This document shows, one piece after another, positions 1-7,850 of a DNA stretch of 26,734 nt. This stretch comes from Clostridiales bacterium. Lineage in GTDB: Bacteria > Bacillota > Clostridia > Christensenellales > JAISNN01. The stretch lies in NCBI GenBank assembly GCA_031289865.1, contig JAITOQ010000009.1, forward strand, positions 1 through 26,734, read 5' to 3'. The position numbers and the translations under genes are program-made. The notes under the pieces were generated by a model. That model did not search any database, had not been told where the DNA came from, and saw only the letters and a list, made by a program, of their open reading frames with translations. The first letter of the stretch is position 1. Each line of letters begins with the position of its first letter.

Positions 1-296
1 GAGGCCAGCCCGCCGTTTTGCATCCCCACCTCAATGGCCATGGTGCGGCAGCTTCTCCGGTCGAAACGGAAAAGGCGCGCCAGCCAGTAGCCGAAAAGAT
101 AGCCGAGCGTGTTGTGCAACAAACAGGCGGCTATTAACAATGCGCCCGTTTGCAGCAGATTGTCGCGACCGGCGGCGTTGATAAAAACAAAGGTCAGAGT
201 ATAGGAAACTCCGCCGCCGTTTTTTGGACCGCACGCCGCAAGCACCGAAAGAGAAACCGCTATTACTACTAATATCAGTATTACTTTCTTTTTCAT
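1..296 (-). CDS. Lipoprotein leader fused to a BASS-type sodium/bile-acid symporter segment (partial)
   Basis: An open frame starts at ATG 294-296 behind a strong AAGGAGGT ribosome site (301-308) and runs off the left edge; 98 codons are visible. Residues 1-22 are a lipoprotein signal ending in a lipobox (LAAC) followed by a Gly/Asn-rich stretch. From about residue 35 the protein changes character: hydrophobic helices with LLHNTLGYLFGYWLARL and then EVGMQNGG. The latter matches the motif of the BASS/SBF symporter family that carries the sodium-binding Glu and Gln. In that family the motif lies near residue 260, here near residue 90, so most of the transporter is absent and a lipoprotein leader sits in its place. 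Either an in-frame gene fusion or an assembly join near position 195 could explain this. Family assignment of the C-terminal part is fairly secure; the biological reality of the fusion is not. Confidence 0.6.
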   Translation of the reverse strand, partial: MKKKVILILVVIAVSLSVLAACGPKNGGGVSYTLTFVFINAAGRDNLLQTGALLIAACLLHNTLGYLFGYWLARLFRFDRRSCRTMAIEVGMQNGGLA

Positions 297-354
297 TTTG
301 ACCTCCTTGTTTGTTTTAGGTAATAGGTAATAAGTAAGGATAATTAGAGATGTA

Positions 355-402
355 ATTCGGAGAAATCGTTTGAGATTCTTCGCTTTGCTCAGAATGACAT
401 TG
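355..402. repeat. Dispersed repeat, AGATTCTTCGC / GCTCAGAATGAC family
   Basis: Contains ATTCGGAGAAATCGTTTGAG, then a short hairpin (TTCGCTTTGCTCAGAA) and ATGACA. A nearly identical copy, including the ATTCGGAGAAATCG left part, lies at 1692-1735. Shorter copies lie at 16762-16793 and 26417-26441. It is a non-coding dispersed repeat between genes. Confidence 0.75.
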
Positions 403-418
403 GCTTTTTAGTCGGATA

Positions 419-446
419 CGGGACGATGGGGCATCGTCCCCTACAA
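419..446. repeat. Dispersed hairpin repeat (GGGACGATG / CATCGTCCC), copy 1
   Basis: A 27-nt imperfect palindrome, CGGGACGATG then a short loop then GCATCGTCCCCTAC. It is one of nine copies in the window (419, 10047, 10091, 13941, 15668, 16080, 16723, 16816, 26341), all intergenic and in both orientations. The conserved one-sided CCCCTACAA tail gives each copy a direction, as in REP-like elements. This copy lacks two bases of the central GAGGGC. Confidence 0.8.
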
Positions 447-462
447 TTATAATTACTTTTTA

Positions 463-499
463 TCCGTAATTTTCAACTTTCAATTTTCAATTTTCAACT
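463..499. repeat. Dispersed repeat of TTTTCAACTTTCAA type
   Basis: Short tandem units of TTTTCAA/CTTTCAA follow TTATCCGTAA. The same element, reverse-complemented, lies at 1646-1682 (GAAAGTTGAGAGTTGAAAG then TGCGGATAA), and a shorter copy lies at 20458-20485. At both left-hand loci it adjoins the AGATTCTTCGC repeat, so these families travel or accumulate together. Confidence 0.6.
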
Positions 500-1387
500 T
501 TTTTTGCTCTTAATTACCATTTCCGCAAACCGTTTTGCGGTAAAGCGCATAGGCGAATTTTTAGGAGTGATAAGTCCTATCCCGCGCATGGGGAGCGGTT
601 CTTTCAAGGGGATTTCAAAGAGCCGTTTTTCACGAAGATCCTCCTCGACAAACTCCTTGACCACAAAGCCGATACCCAATCCCGCCTTTGCAAAATCCAC
701 GACTAATTCGTGGCTGGCAAGCTCGAATACGGGTTCGATGACGATACCGCAGCTCTTGAAATATTCGTCGATACGGATACGCGTCGTAGACGTCTTTTCT
801 AAAGCCACAAGCGGAAGCTCCAAAAGCTCACCGTAGGAGAGCGGGCTTTTTAACATGTCGGCGTACTTTTTGTCCGCGACCAAAATGTCGTTTATGTCAA
901 AACACACCTTGACGTCAAGACCCGTTTCGTCTATGGGGAGATTGACAAACCCGATATCGGCTTTGCCGCCCTTTAGGAGATTGATCGTGTCAACCGTCGT
1001 ACGGTTTGTGACCTTTATATTGACGTTCGGATATCTCTTGTAAAATTCGCAAATATGCTTTAGGAGATAGTTTTTGCAGAGAGTATCGTTTGCGCCTATC
1101 GTAAACGACCCGATGTCAAGATCCTTGGTTTGCTCGAACTTGTCCTCCGCGGTGTCGATTAGGTTGAGAGCCTTTTCGATATAGCCGTAAATGATATTGC
1201 CCTCGTACGAAAGCTCCATGCCCTTTCCCGTACGAATGAAAAGCGTACCGCCGATTTGCTGTTCAAGCTGTTTGACCGACTGACTGACGGCGGGTTGCGA
1301 AATAAAAAGCTCGTGCGCCGCCTTTGTCAAAGAACCGCATTTTGCAACGGTATAAAAGACCCTATATAGCTCAAGATTTATCAGCAT
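494..1387 (-). CDS. LysR-family transcriptional regulator
   Basis: A 297-residue protein with the LysR layout. An N-terminal winged helix-turn-helix (about residues 1-60; SLTKAAHELF, ISQPAVSQSVKQLE) is followed by a two-lobed periplasmic-binding-like effector domain (about 90-290). Length is typical of the family (about 290-310). The start at 1387 is supported by AAAGGGG upstream and by the conserved opening (INLELYRVFYTVAKCGSLT). A sigma-A-like promoter lies at 1416-1444. Divergent to it, about 50 bp away, is a strong rightward promoter (1494-1522) for a putative small RNA ahead of the phosphohexomutase. LysR proteins often control divergent neighbours, so that unit is a candidate target (inference). 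The effector cannot be told from sequence. Confidence 0.93.
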   Translation of the reverse strand: MLINLELYRVFYTVAKCGSLTKAAHELFISQPAVSQSVKQLEQQIGGTLFIRTGKGMELSYEGNIIYGYIEKALNLIDTAEDKFEQTKDLDIGSFTIGANDTLCKNYLLKHICEFYKRYPNVNIKVTNRTTVDTINLLKGGKADIGFVNLPIDETGLDVKVCFDINDILVADKKYADMLKSPLSYGELLELPLVALEKTSTTRIRIDEYFKSCGIVIEPVFELASHELVVDFAKAGLGIGFVVKEFVEEDLREKRLFEIPLKEPLPMRGIGLITPKNSPMRFTAKRFAEMVIKSKKS

Positions 1388-1415
1388 TGCGCATTACCCC
1401 TTTTATTACTACTCT

Positions 1416-1444
1416 ATTATATACCAAACGGAAGAAAAAATCAA
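1416..1444 (-). promoter_or_regulatory. Sigma-A-type promoter for the LysR gene
   Basis: Read leftward: TTGATT (1439-1444), 17-bp spacer, TATAAT (1416-1421). It lies 29 bp upstream of the LysR start codon. Confidence 0.7.
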
Positions 1445-1493
1445 GACCATTTGGAAAGAAAGTCCGACGGTTTTTTAAATACCGCGAAAATGA

Positions 1494-1522
1494 TTGACAA
1501 TACGGCTTGATTCGTGTATAAT
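1494..1522 (+). promoter_or_regulatory. Consensus sigma-A promoter for a putative small RNA
   Basis: Perfect TTGACA (1494-1499), 17-bp spacer and perfect TATAAT (1517-1522). Predicted transcription start is near 1529. No start codon with a ribosome site follows before the terminator at 1611-1640. Confidence 0.85.
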
Positions 1523-1528
1523 TTATTT

Positions 1529-1640
1529 AAAATAATAGACTTTTTAAAAGAAGCCTAAACAATAAAAGGCGTTTGAAACGGATTCTCACCCGTTGAGCCG
1601 CGGGTTTTTCGTCTCAAGGCAAGTAGTCTTGAGACTTTTT
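1529..1640 (+). ncRNA. Putative small RNA or terminated leader, about 110 nt
   Basis: The interval runs from the predicted start of a consensus promoter to an intrinsic terminator, with no credible reading frame. Internal structure is suggested by GCCT...AGGC near 1552-1570 and by two mutually exclusive pairings around 1576-1606 (AACGG/CCGTT and ACCCG/CGGGT), followed by the terminator stem. It could be a free small RNA, or a conditional leader upstream of the phosphohexomutase, whose start lies 200 bp beyond with repeats between. I do not recognise a known RNA family. Confidence 0.55.
1611..1640 (+). terminator. Intrinsic terminator of the putative small RNA
   Basis: Perfect 8-bp stem GTCTCAAG / CTTGAGAC with a 9-nt loop, followed immediately by TTTTT. 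Confidence 0.85.
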
Positions 1641-1645
1641 AATTA

Positions 1646-1735
1646 AAAATTGAAAGTTGAGAGTTGAAAGTTGCGGATAATAAGAGGTGGGATTCGGAGA
1701 AATCGTTTGAGATTCTTCGCTTCGCTCAGAATGAC
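1646..1735. repeat. Composite of two dispersed repeats
   Basis: The GAAAGTTGAGAGTTGAAAG element (1649-1682) is followed by the long version of the AGATTCTTCGC repeat (1692-1735). Both are also found next to each other at 355-499, in the opposite relative order. No coding potential is seen between the small-RNA terminator and the next palindrome. Confidence 0.65.
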
Positions 1736-1753
1736 ACCTACAATTAAGTGTTA

Positions 1754-1828
1754 GACTTTTTGAAAAGAGCGCGAGAAAAAATTTTTGAAAAAATTTTCTC
1801 TCGCACCTCTATTTACAAAAAAATAAAA
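1754..1828. repeat. Gene-bracketing palindrome, copy 1 (left of pgcA-leuS)
   Basis: Layout: GACTTTTTGAAAAGAG, then inverted arms GCGAGAAAAAATTTT / AAAATTTTCTCTCGC, then a CCTCTATTTAC tail and AAAAAAATAAAA, which abuts the ribosome site of the phosphohexomutase. It belongs to the GCGAGA subtype with a TAAATAGAGG-type inner flank. The inner (A/T-rich) side faces the gene. Confidence 0.85.
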
Positions 1829-1841
1829 GGAGCTATAATCT

Positions 1842-3584
1842 ATGGATTATCAAAAAAGCTACACGGAGTGGCTGAACGCGCCGATTCCGAACGAATTGAG
1901 AGCGGAATTAGTCGGTATCGAGGGCAACGACGAGGCGATCAAGGATCGGTTCTTTGGCGAGCTTGAATTTAGAACCGCGGGAATGCGCGGAATACTCGGC
2001 GCGGGAACGACGAGAATGAACGTCCTCACGGTCAACCGCGCTACAAAGGGTCTTGCCGACTATCTCTCGTCCTTGGGCGCGGCGGCAAAGGAGCGCGGAG
2101 TGGTCATAGCTTATGACACAAGACGCTACTCGTTTGAATTTGCGCTCTCCGCGGCGACGGTACTCTCCTACCGCGGGGTCAAGGTTTGGCTATTCGAGGA
2201 CGTGCGTCCCGTACCTATGGGTTCGTTCGCTATTCGCCGTCTGAATGCGGCGGCGGGTATCATCATCACCGCAAGCCACAACCCGAAAGAATATAACGGT
2301 TACAAGGTCTACGGCGAGGACGGCGCGCAAATGGGAATAGACGCGACCGCCGCCGTCGTCGAATATATCGAAAAAACACCGTTTTTCGCGGTGAAAACCG
2401 CCGAAATCGGAAAAATAACGCACGACGGCATAAAGGGTCGCGACGGACTTCGCTTGGACGAAAATATCACCGTCATCGGGAAAAGCGTTGACGACGCGTA
2501 TTACGCGGAAATTTTAAAGCTCGCGCTCTCGCCCGACGCGGTGAAAAACGTCGGCGAAAAAATCAAGCTGGTCTATACCCCTATCCACGGTTCGGGCTAC
2601 GTCCCCGTCACGACGATTCTCAAAAAGATGAAAATCAACGCGTCCGTCGTTGAGGAGCAACGCTTGCCCGACCCCGAATTTAGGACGGTTTCCGCGCCTA
2701 ACCCCGAAGAACCGGACGCGCTCAAGCTCGGTATAGCCCTCGCAAAAACCGGCGACGCGGATGTCGTACTCGGCACCGACCCCGACTGTGACCGCATGGG
2801 CGTCGCTCTAAAAACCCAAAACGGCTATACCCTCCTCACGGGAAATCAGATCGGCTCGCTCCTATTGGACTACATTCTCACGCGAAAAACCGAAACGAAT
2901 ACCCTACCTAAAAATGCGGCGGCTATAAAAACCATCGTGACGACGGAGCTTGCGGCGCGGATTGCACGCTCGCATAGCTGTGAGATTTTTGACGTCCTCA
3001 CGGGCTTTAAGTTTATCGGCGAAAAGATTAAGGAGTGGGAGAACTCGCACGAATACACGTTCCTTTTCGGATACGAGGAAAGCTACGGCTATCTCTCCGG
3101 CACGCATGCGCGTGACAAAGACGCGGTCGTCGCGGCAATGCTCTTTTCGGAAATGCTCTGTTACTATACCGCAAAGGGCGAAAGTATTTTGGATCGCCTA
3201 AACGACCTATACCGCCGTTTCGGATTTTTTATCGAAAAAAATAAATCGATTAAATATTCGGGCGCGGACGCTATGCAAAAAATGTCCGACACCATGTCAA
3301 AACTCCGCAAACAACCCGTAACCGCTTTCGGTTCGGCAAGCATAGAATTTACCGACGATTATATCTCCAAAATCCGTGTCTATACCGCGGGAAAAACCGA
3401 AAAAATCACCCTCCCCGAAACGGACGTATTGTACTACGGACTTGAGGGCGGCGGCTTTGTCTGTATCCGTCCCAGCGGCACCGAACCGAAACTAAAAATC
3501 TATGTTTCGGTCTCAAAGGACAGTAAGGACAACGCGGAACGGTACGCCGACGAGATTTTGAATGCGGCAGAAAAGCTATTGTAA
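1842..3584 (+). CDS. pgcA: Alpha-phosphohexomutase (phosphoglucomutase/phosphomannomutase)
   Basis: A 580-residue cytoplasmic enzyme that moves a phosphate between C1 and C6 of hexoses through a phosphoserine, feeding cell-wall and glycolipid sugar nucleotides. All four family signatures are present in order: catalytic Ser145 in TASHNP (143-148), magnesium loop DPDCDR (313-318), sugar-binding GYEES (410-414) and phosphate-binding RPSGTEPK (543-550). Length fits the long PgcA-type branch (about 575-600). The ATG at 1842 has GGAG 9 bp upstream. The gene is followed after 18 bp by leuS, so the pair is probably one transcript, bracketed by palindrome copies at 1754 and 6024. Substrate preference (glucose versus mannose) cannot be read from the motifs. 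Confidence 0.93.
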   Translation: MDYQKSYTEWLNAPIPNELRAELVGIEGNDEAIKDRFFGELEFRTAGMRGILGAGTTRMNVLTVNRATKGLADYLSSLGAAAKERGVVIAYDTRRYSFEFALSAATVLSYRGVKVWLFEDVRPVPMGSFAIRRLNAAAGIIITASHNPKEYNGYKVYGEDGAQMGIDATAAVVEYIEKTPFFAVKTAEIGKITHDGIKGRDGLRLDENITVIGKSVDDAYYAEILKLALSPDAVKNVGEKIKLVYTPIHGSGYVPVTTILKKMKINASVVEEQRLPDPEFRTVSAPNPEEPDALKLGIALAKTGDADVVLGTDPDCDRMGVALKTQNGYTLLTGNQIGSLLLDYILTRKTETNTLPKNAAAIKTIVTTELAARIARSHSCEIFDVLTGFKFIGEKIKEWENSHEYTFLFGYEESYGYLSGTHARDKDAVVAAMLFSEMLCYYTAKGESILDRLNDLYRRFGFFIEKNKSIKYSGADAMQKMSDTMSKLRKQPVTAFGSASIEFTDDYISKIRVYTAGKTEKITLPETDVLYYGLEGGGFVCIRPSGTEPKLKIYVSVSKDSKDNAERYADEILNAAEKLL

Positions 3585-3602
3585 AACAAAAAGGAGTCCG
3601 GT

Positions 3603-6023
3603 ATGAAACCCGAATATGATTTTCAAGCAACAGAACAAAAATGGCAAGCCGTTTGGGACAAGGAGCAAGTCAATGCGGCCGTCGACTTTGACAAAAAGCC
3701 GAAGTTTTACGGACTGATCGAGTTTCCGTACCCGTCGGGGAGCGGTTTGCACGTCGGGCATCTCCGCGCTTTTACCTCTATCGAAATTGTTGCGCGCAAG
3801 CGGCGGCTTGAGGGCTACAACGTCCTCTTTCCGATCGGCTTTGACGCATTCGGACTCCCGACCGAAAATTTTGCTATGCAGACGGGAAAACACCCGCGGC
3901 TCGTGACCGACGACAACATAGCGACTTTTACGCGCCAGCTAAAGGCGTTCGGCTATTCGTTTGACTACTCGCGTGTCGTCGATACCACCGACAAGGGCTA
4001 TTACAAATGGACGCAATGGATCTTTGTCCGGCTCTTTAAAAAAGGGCTTGCCTACAAAAGCCGCACCTACGTCAACTACTGCGAAAAATGCAAGGTCATT
4101 CTCGCCAACGAGGAATCGCAAGGCGGGGTTTGCGACCGCTGCGGCTCGACCGTCGTCCAAAAGGAAAAGGACGTGTGGTTTCTCAAAATCCGCGACTATG
4201 CCGAAAAGCTGTTAGACGGCTTAAACGACGTGGATTTTCTACCGCGTATCAAGACCGAACAAATCAATTGGATCGGAAAATCCGAAGGAACGGAAATCGA
4301 TTTTTCCGTGCGTCATTCGGTCAAAAAGGACGCGAAACTAAAAATCTTTACGACGCGTGCGGACACGCTATTCGGCGTAACCTTTATGGTCATCGCGCCC
4401 GAACACCCGTTTATCGCGGAAAACGCGTCCGTCATACAAAATATGGACGAAATCGAAGCATACCGCACCGAAACAAAGAAAAAGAACGAATTTGAACGCA
4501 CACGCGTCAACAAGGATAAAACGGGCGTCCGTATCAAGGGCGTCGCCGCGGTCAATCCCGTAAACAACAAGGAAATTCCGATATTTATCGCGGATTATGT
4601 CACCCTCGACTACGGCACGGGCGCGGTCATGGCGGTACCCGCGCACGACACACGCGACTACGAATTCGCCAAAATATACAATCTCCCTATCGTCGAGGTC
4701 ATCGCGGGCGGCGACATTGCTACTTGCGCCTACACAGATATCGCGGGAGGAACGCTCGTCAATTCCGAATTTTTAAACGGCTTGTCCGTCAAAGACGCGG
4801 CGGCAAAAATACGGGATTGGCTCGTCGGAAAAAAACTCGGAACGCGTAAAATCAATTACAACATGAAGGATTGGGCATTCAACCGCCAACGCTATTGGGG
4901 CGAACCGATTCCGATCGTCTATTGCCCTACTTGCGGTACACTCCCCGTCCCCGAAAACGAGCTGCCCCTCGTCCTACCCCCTCTCGACAACTACCGCCAA
5001 ACCGAAAGCGGCGAATCGCCTCTCGCGAATATCGCCGACTTTGTCAATTGTAAGTGTCCGAAATGCGGCGGCGCGGCAAAACGCGAAACCGACACCATGC
5101 CTCAATGGGCGGGTTCGTCGTGGTATTTTCTCCGCTATATCGATCCGCACAACGCGCAAGCCCTCGCCGACCCCAAAAAGCTGGACTATTTCGGACCCGT
5201 CGATTGGTACAACGGCGGCATGGAGCATGTGACGCGGCACCTCATCTATTCACGGTTTTGGAACCGCTTTCTCTACGACATAGGCGTCGTTCCGTTCGCC
5301 GAACCGTACAAAAAACGCACGGCGCAAGGACTCGTCCTCGGCGAAAACGGTATAAAAATGTCAAAATCGCTCGGAAACGTCGTCAGTCCCGACAGTCTCA
5401 TCAAGGAGGTCGGCGCGGACGTGCTCCGACTCTATATCATGTTTATGGGAGATTACGAAAGCCCCGTACCGTGGTCAAACAGCAGTATAAACGGCTGTAA
5501 ACGCTTTTTAGACCGCATCTACAACCTCCTCGACGTAGTGACCACCGACGAGGGATATTCCAAAAAGCACGAGGTTCTCCTCAACCGACTCATCAAAAAG
5601 GTGTCCGAGGACGTCGAAAGCCTAAAGTTTAATACCGCAATCGCGGCAATGATGACGTTTTTAAACGAGATCAATACGGACGGCAGCATCACAAAAGGCG
5701 AACTCAAAGCACTCATCCTCCTCCTCTACCCGTTTGTCCCGCATATCGCGGAGGAAATCAATACTCTGCTCGGTTATAAAACTATGCTTGCAAAGTCCGC
5801 TTACCCTAAATACGACCCGAACAAACTCGAAGCCGACGAAATCGAACTGCCCGTCCAAATCAACGGAAAGTTAAAAGGGACAATCACCGTCGCCCTCACC
5901 GCCGACCTCGCCGCCGTCAAGGAAGCCGTAATGAAAAATCCCACGCTTGCGGAACTCTTGCACGGACAAACTATAAAAAAAGAGATTTATGTTCAGAAAA
6001 AAATTGTGAATTTTATTGTTTAG
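3603..6023 (+). CDS. leuS: Leucyl-tRNA synthetase
   Basis: An 806-residue class I aminoacyl-tRNA synthetase that charges tRNA-Leu in the cytoplasm. The HIGH motif is HVGH at 50-53 and the KMSKS motif is at 585-589. The editing (CP1) domain shows the threonine-rich TTRADTLFG motif and AVPAHDTRD. Two CxxC pairs in the ZN-1 region (CEKC, CDRC) and two more later (CPTC, CPKC) suggest zinc ribbons. The tryptophan-rich QWAGSSWYFLRY stretch before KMSKS is typical of bacterial LeuRS. Length agrees with Bacillota enzymes (about 800-815). AAAAAGGAG lies 8 bp upstream of the start. The gene ends directly at palindrome copy 2, which may form its 3' end. Confidence 0.98.
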   Translation: MKPEYDFQATEQKWQAVWDKEQVNAAVDFDKKPKFYGLIEFPYPSGSGLHVGHLRAFTSIEIVARKRRLEGYNVLFPIGFDAFGLPTENFAMQTGKHPRLVTDDNIATFTRQLKAFGYSFDYSRVVDTTDKGYYKWTQWIFVRLFKKGLAYKSRTYVNYCEKCKVILANEESQGGVCDRCGSTVVQKEKDVWFLKIRDYAEKLLDGLNDVDFLPRIKTEQINWIGKSEGTEIDFSVRHSVKKDAKLKIFTTRADTLFGVTFMVIAPEHPFIAENASVIQNMDEIEAYRTETKKKNEFERTRVNKDKTGVRIKGVAAVNPVNNKEIPIFIADYVTLDYGTGAVMAVPAHDTRDYEFAKIYNLPIVEVIAGGDIATCAYTDIAGGTLVNSEFLNGLSVKDAAAKIRDWLVGKKLGTRKINYNMKDWAFNRQRYWGEPIPIVYCPTCGTLPVPENELPLVLPPLDNYRQTESGESPLANIADFVNCKCPKCGGAAKRETDTMPQWAGSSWYFLRYIDPHNAQALADPKKLDYFGPVDWYNGGMEHVTRHLIYSRFWNRFLYDIGVVPFAEPYKKRTAQGLVLGENGIKMSKSLGNVVSPDSLIKEVGADVLRLYIMFMGDYESPVPWSNSSINGCKRFLDRIYNLLDVVTTDEGYSKKHEVLLNRLIKKVSEDVESLKFNTAIAAMMTFLNEINTDGSITKGELKALILLLYPFVPHIAEEINTLLGYKTMLAKSAYPKYDPNKLEADEIELPVQINGKLKGTITVALTADLAAVKEAVMKNPTLAELLHGQTIKKEIYVQKKIVNFIV

Positions 6024-6112
6024 GTTTTTTATTTTTATTTTTTTGATAAGAAATATGCAGAGACAAAATTTGTGAACAAATTTTTTCTCTGCACTCTTTT
6101 CAAAAACTTTAA
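6024..6112. repeat. Gene-bracketing palindrome, copy 2 (right of leuS)
   Basis: Begins at the leuS stop codon: A/T-rich run, TTTTTTGATAAG, then arms GCAGAGACAAAATTTGT / ACAAATTTTTTCTCTGC with a 2-nt loop, then ACTCTTTTCAAAAACTTT. It is inverted relative to copy 1, so the two copies enclose pgcA-leuS. Confidence 0.9.
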
Positions 6113-6138
6113 TAATTTATTAGTGTTTTCTGTTTCTA

Positions 6139-6927
6139 TTATAAAATAGGGGATTTTACTAATCCTAAAGCTATTTTGTTTAGGTATTCTATCAAATACA
6201 TTGTATTCGCTACAAATAAATAGTCAAACGGCTTTCCATAGCTTTCATTCATATAAAGATATGAAGCCATTTCATCTATGTAACTTCGCGGTTTTTTGCT
6301 GTTTGCTTCCGTCCATTGCTCTTCCGCATTTTTGGGATAATATAAATGCCCATTAGCGTTTTTTAGTGCTTCATGCGCTGTTTTATACTTATTTATGTAT
6401 TGCGTCTTTTTCTCAATATCAGATGCTTTATCGGAATCAATATCCACATAATCCCTCACGGCATTTTTAAAACAATCTTTTTCTTCTTTCGTTTCCATTT
6501 TTTCTAGGCTTATATTTCCCGCATAGTATAAGAAATCTTGTAGCATTGAATATCTCAAGTAACAAAGACCAACTTTAAACGCAATCCGATAATTTATAAA
6601 AAGCACATTTTCATCTATCTTGCTAATATTAGCTAATGTATTTATATTGAATTTTATCGGCTTCAGTAGCAATATAATACGACACATTACAGCGGAAATC
6701 TTATGTCTGTCTAATAATACTTCTTTCTCATAAACTGTCTTCTCATGGACTTGTATTTTTAGCTTCTTTATTTCTTCCTCATACAAGTTCTTGTACTTGT
6801 TTTGGTCTTTTTCTTTGTTAAATATTTTTTTTACATTATATTCGATTTTAAAGTTTTCGGCTAAATCGTCAAAAGCTTTATCAATAACATATATAATCTC
6901 TTCATAAAAATCGTCGAATTTTTCCAT
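6139..6927 (-). CDS. Unrecognised soluble, lysine-rich protein (third gene of a membrane-linked trio)
   Basis: The 262-residue frame is best started at ATG 6925-6927, one base after the stop of the preceding gene (TGA-T-ATG), which implies translational coupling; AAGGA lies 9 bp upstream. A longer frame extends upstream but overlaps that gene wholly in another frame. The protein has no signal peptide or clear membrane helix. Residues about 45-75 are charged and probably coiled coil. The rest is predicted helical and includes LDRHKISAVM and, near the C-terminus, FDYLFVANTMYLIEYL. I vaguely associate this pattern with uncharacterised Clostridia proteins but cannot name a family. It is AT-rich compared with the flanking core genes, suggesting an accessory origin. 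Confidence 0.7.
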   Translation of the reverse strand: MEKFDDFYEEIIYVIDKAFDDLAENFKIEYNVKKIFNKEKDQNKYKNLYEEEIKKLKIQVHEKTVYEKEVLLDRHKISAVMCRIILLLKPIKFNINTLANISKIDENVLFINYRIAFKVGLCYLRYSMLQDFLYYAGNISLEKMETKEEKDCFKNAVRDYVDIDSDKASDIEKKTQYINKYKTAHEALKNANGHLYYPKNAEEQWTEANSKKPRSYIDEMASYLYMNESYGKPFDYLFVANTMYLIEYLNKIALGLVKSPIL

Positions 6928-6928
6928 A

Positions 6929-7144
6929 TCAATCCTTAAAATGCAAACTTTCCTTGTCGATTTTGTCTTTTCCATATTCTCGCGAATCATCAAATTTGAG
7001 CGCGGTATTTCTACATTTAGCAAACGGAGAGGACTTACCATGGTTTATCATTCCCCCAAAGATAAGTGCATATCCCAAAAACCCAATGCTTATAAACATA
7101 ATTAAAACCATCGCTACTATGGCGATTATTAAATCAATTCTCAT
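6929..7144 (-). CDS. Small single-pass membrane protein of unknown function
   Basis: A 71-residue protein: Met-Arg-Ile-Asp, a strongly hydrophobic helix at about residues 5-31 (IIAIVAMVLIMFISIGFLGY), then a polar, charged tail rich in Lys and Asp. The orientation is probably tail-in (inference). An AAAGGAA ribosome site lies about 10 bp upstream of ATG 7142-7144. It sits 67 bp after the four-helix gene and one base before the soluble gene, so the three form a compact operon. No family was recognised. Confidence 0.7.
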   Translation of the reverse strand: MRIDLIIAIVAMVLIMFISIGFLGYALIFGGMINHGKSSPFAKCRNTALKFDDSREYGKDKIDKESLHFKD

Positions 7145-7211
7145 TTTTCTATTGTTCCTTTGGTTTGCTCGCTAAAACCTAATTCCTTTCATGTAATTGT
7201 TATTTGCGCCG

Positions 7212-7685
7212 TTATCGTGACGGACCAAGCGGCTTTAATCCACGCAAATTCAAGAAACCCATTCTCACAAATGAAGCTACCATTATTAGTGCCAGCATCG
7301 CTATGTATGAGATTATATGCCAAAGTTTAACGGCAAAAAGAGGTTCTGTTTTTTTAATGGTAAAAACAAGCAAACCCACTTCTAATATCATAATGAGTAA
7401 CATTATAAAGATTAAACACACTGCACTATGACGACTAATCTTTAGACTAATCCATGTTTCTCCGATGGCAGAAACCACAACGCTTGCCAAAAGGGATATT
7501 GTTCCTAAGGAAATCGCCTTTATCCAAGCAACTTGCACAAGCATTCCCTCGCCTAACAAATCGACTATAATCGAAACCGTCACCATCGCTACTGCAAGTA
7601 AAATATCCCTTAAAATCTTACCTGCGTTATGCCAAGCAAAGACTTCGCTTAAATATATAACTTTGGCTAAGCTGTTTTTTTGCAT
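7212..7685 (-). CDS. Four-helix integral membrane protein of unknown function
   Basis: A 157-residue protein with four hydrophobic segments at roughly residues 26-46, 50-72, 84-108 and 122-143. The short N-terminal region (residues 1-25) is hydrophilic and the C-terminus (LRGLKPLGPSR) is basic. It is the first gene of the leftward trio, downstream of two tandem sigma-A promoters (7775-7803 and 7821-7850). The ribosome site is only moderate (GGGGTG about 10 bp upstream). No catalytic motif is visible. A membrane anchor or channel paired with the downstream soluble protein is possible but unproven. Confidence 0.65.
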   Translation of the reverse strand: MQKNSLAKVIYLSEVFAWHNAGKILRDILLAVAMVTVSIIVDLLGEGMLVQVAWIKAISLGTISLLASVVVSAIGETWISLKISRHSAVCLIFIMLLIMILEVGLLVFTIKKTEPLFAVKLWHIISYIAMLALIMVASFVRMGFLNLRGLKPLGPSR

Positions 7686-7774
7686 TAGTATAACACCCCA
7701 GAATTTTTGCTTGAGTAAAAGTCAGAATTTTACATTGTCCCTAAAGATTTATTGAGCCAACTGACATGCTTAAC

Positions 7775-7803
7775 ATACTATCATATTTTCACGACTTTGT
7801 CAA
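7775..7803 (-). promoter_or_regulatory. Promoter of the unknown trio (proximal)
   Basis: Read leftward: TTGACA (7798-7803), 17-bp spacer, TAGTAT (7775-7780), about 90 bp before the first start codon. Confidence 0.75.
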
Positions 7804-7820
7804 CTCTTTTGAGCACATTT

Positions 7821-7850
7821 ATTATAACATTTTTTTAAAGTGTTTGTCAA
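7821..7850 (-). promoter_or_regulatory. Promoter of the unknown trio (distal)
   Basis: Read leftward: TTGACA (7845-7850), 18-bp spacer, TATAAT (7821-7826). It is in tandem with the proximal promoter 47 bp away. The rest of 7686-7957 shows no gene and is very AT-rich. Confidence 0.75.

Noticed and set aside
4088..4495. A 135-codon frame inside leuS
   Set aside because: It is a shadow in another frame of an intact, fully conserved leuS; no ribosome site.
6024..6112. Palindrome copies as ordinary intrinsic terminators
   Set aside because: The stem is A/T-rich in the centre, lacks an immediate T-run, and copies also occur just upstream of start codons, so simple termination does not explain the family, though it may contribute.
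6928..7041. Longer 300-codon start for the soluble protein of the unknown trio
   Set aside because: It overlaps the whole C-terminal half of the upstream small membrane protein in another frame, while an ATG one base after that gene's stop has a proper ribosome site.
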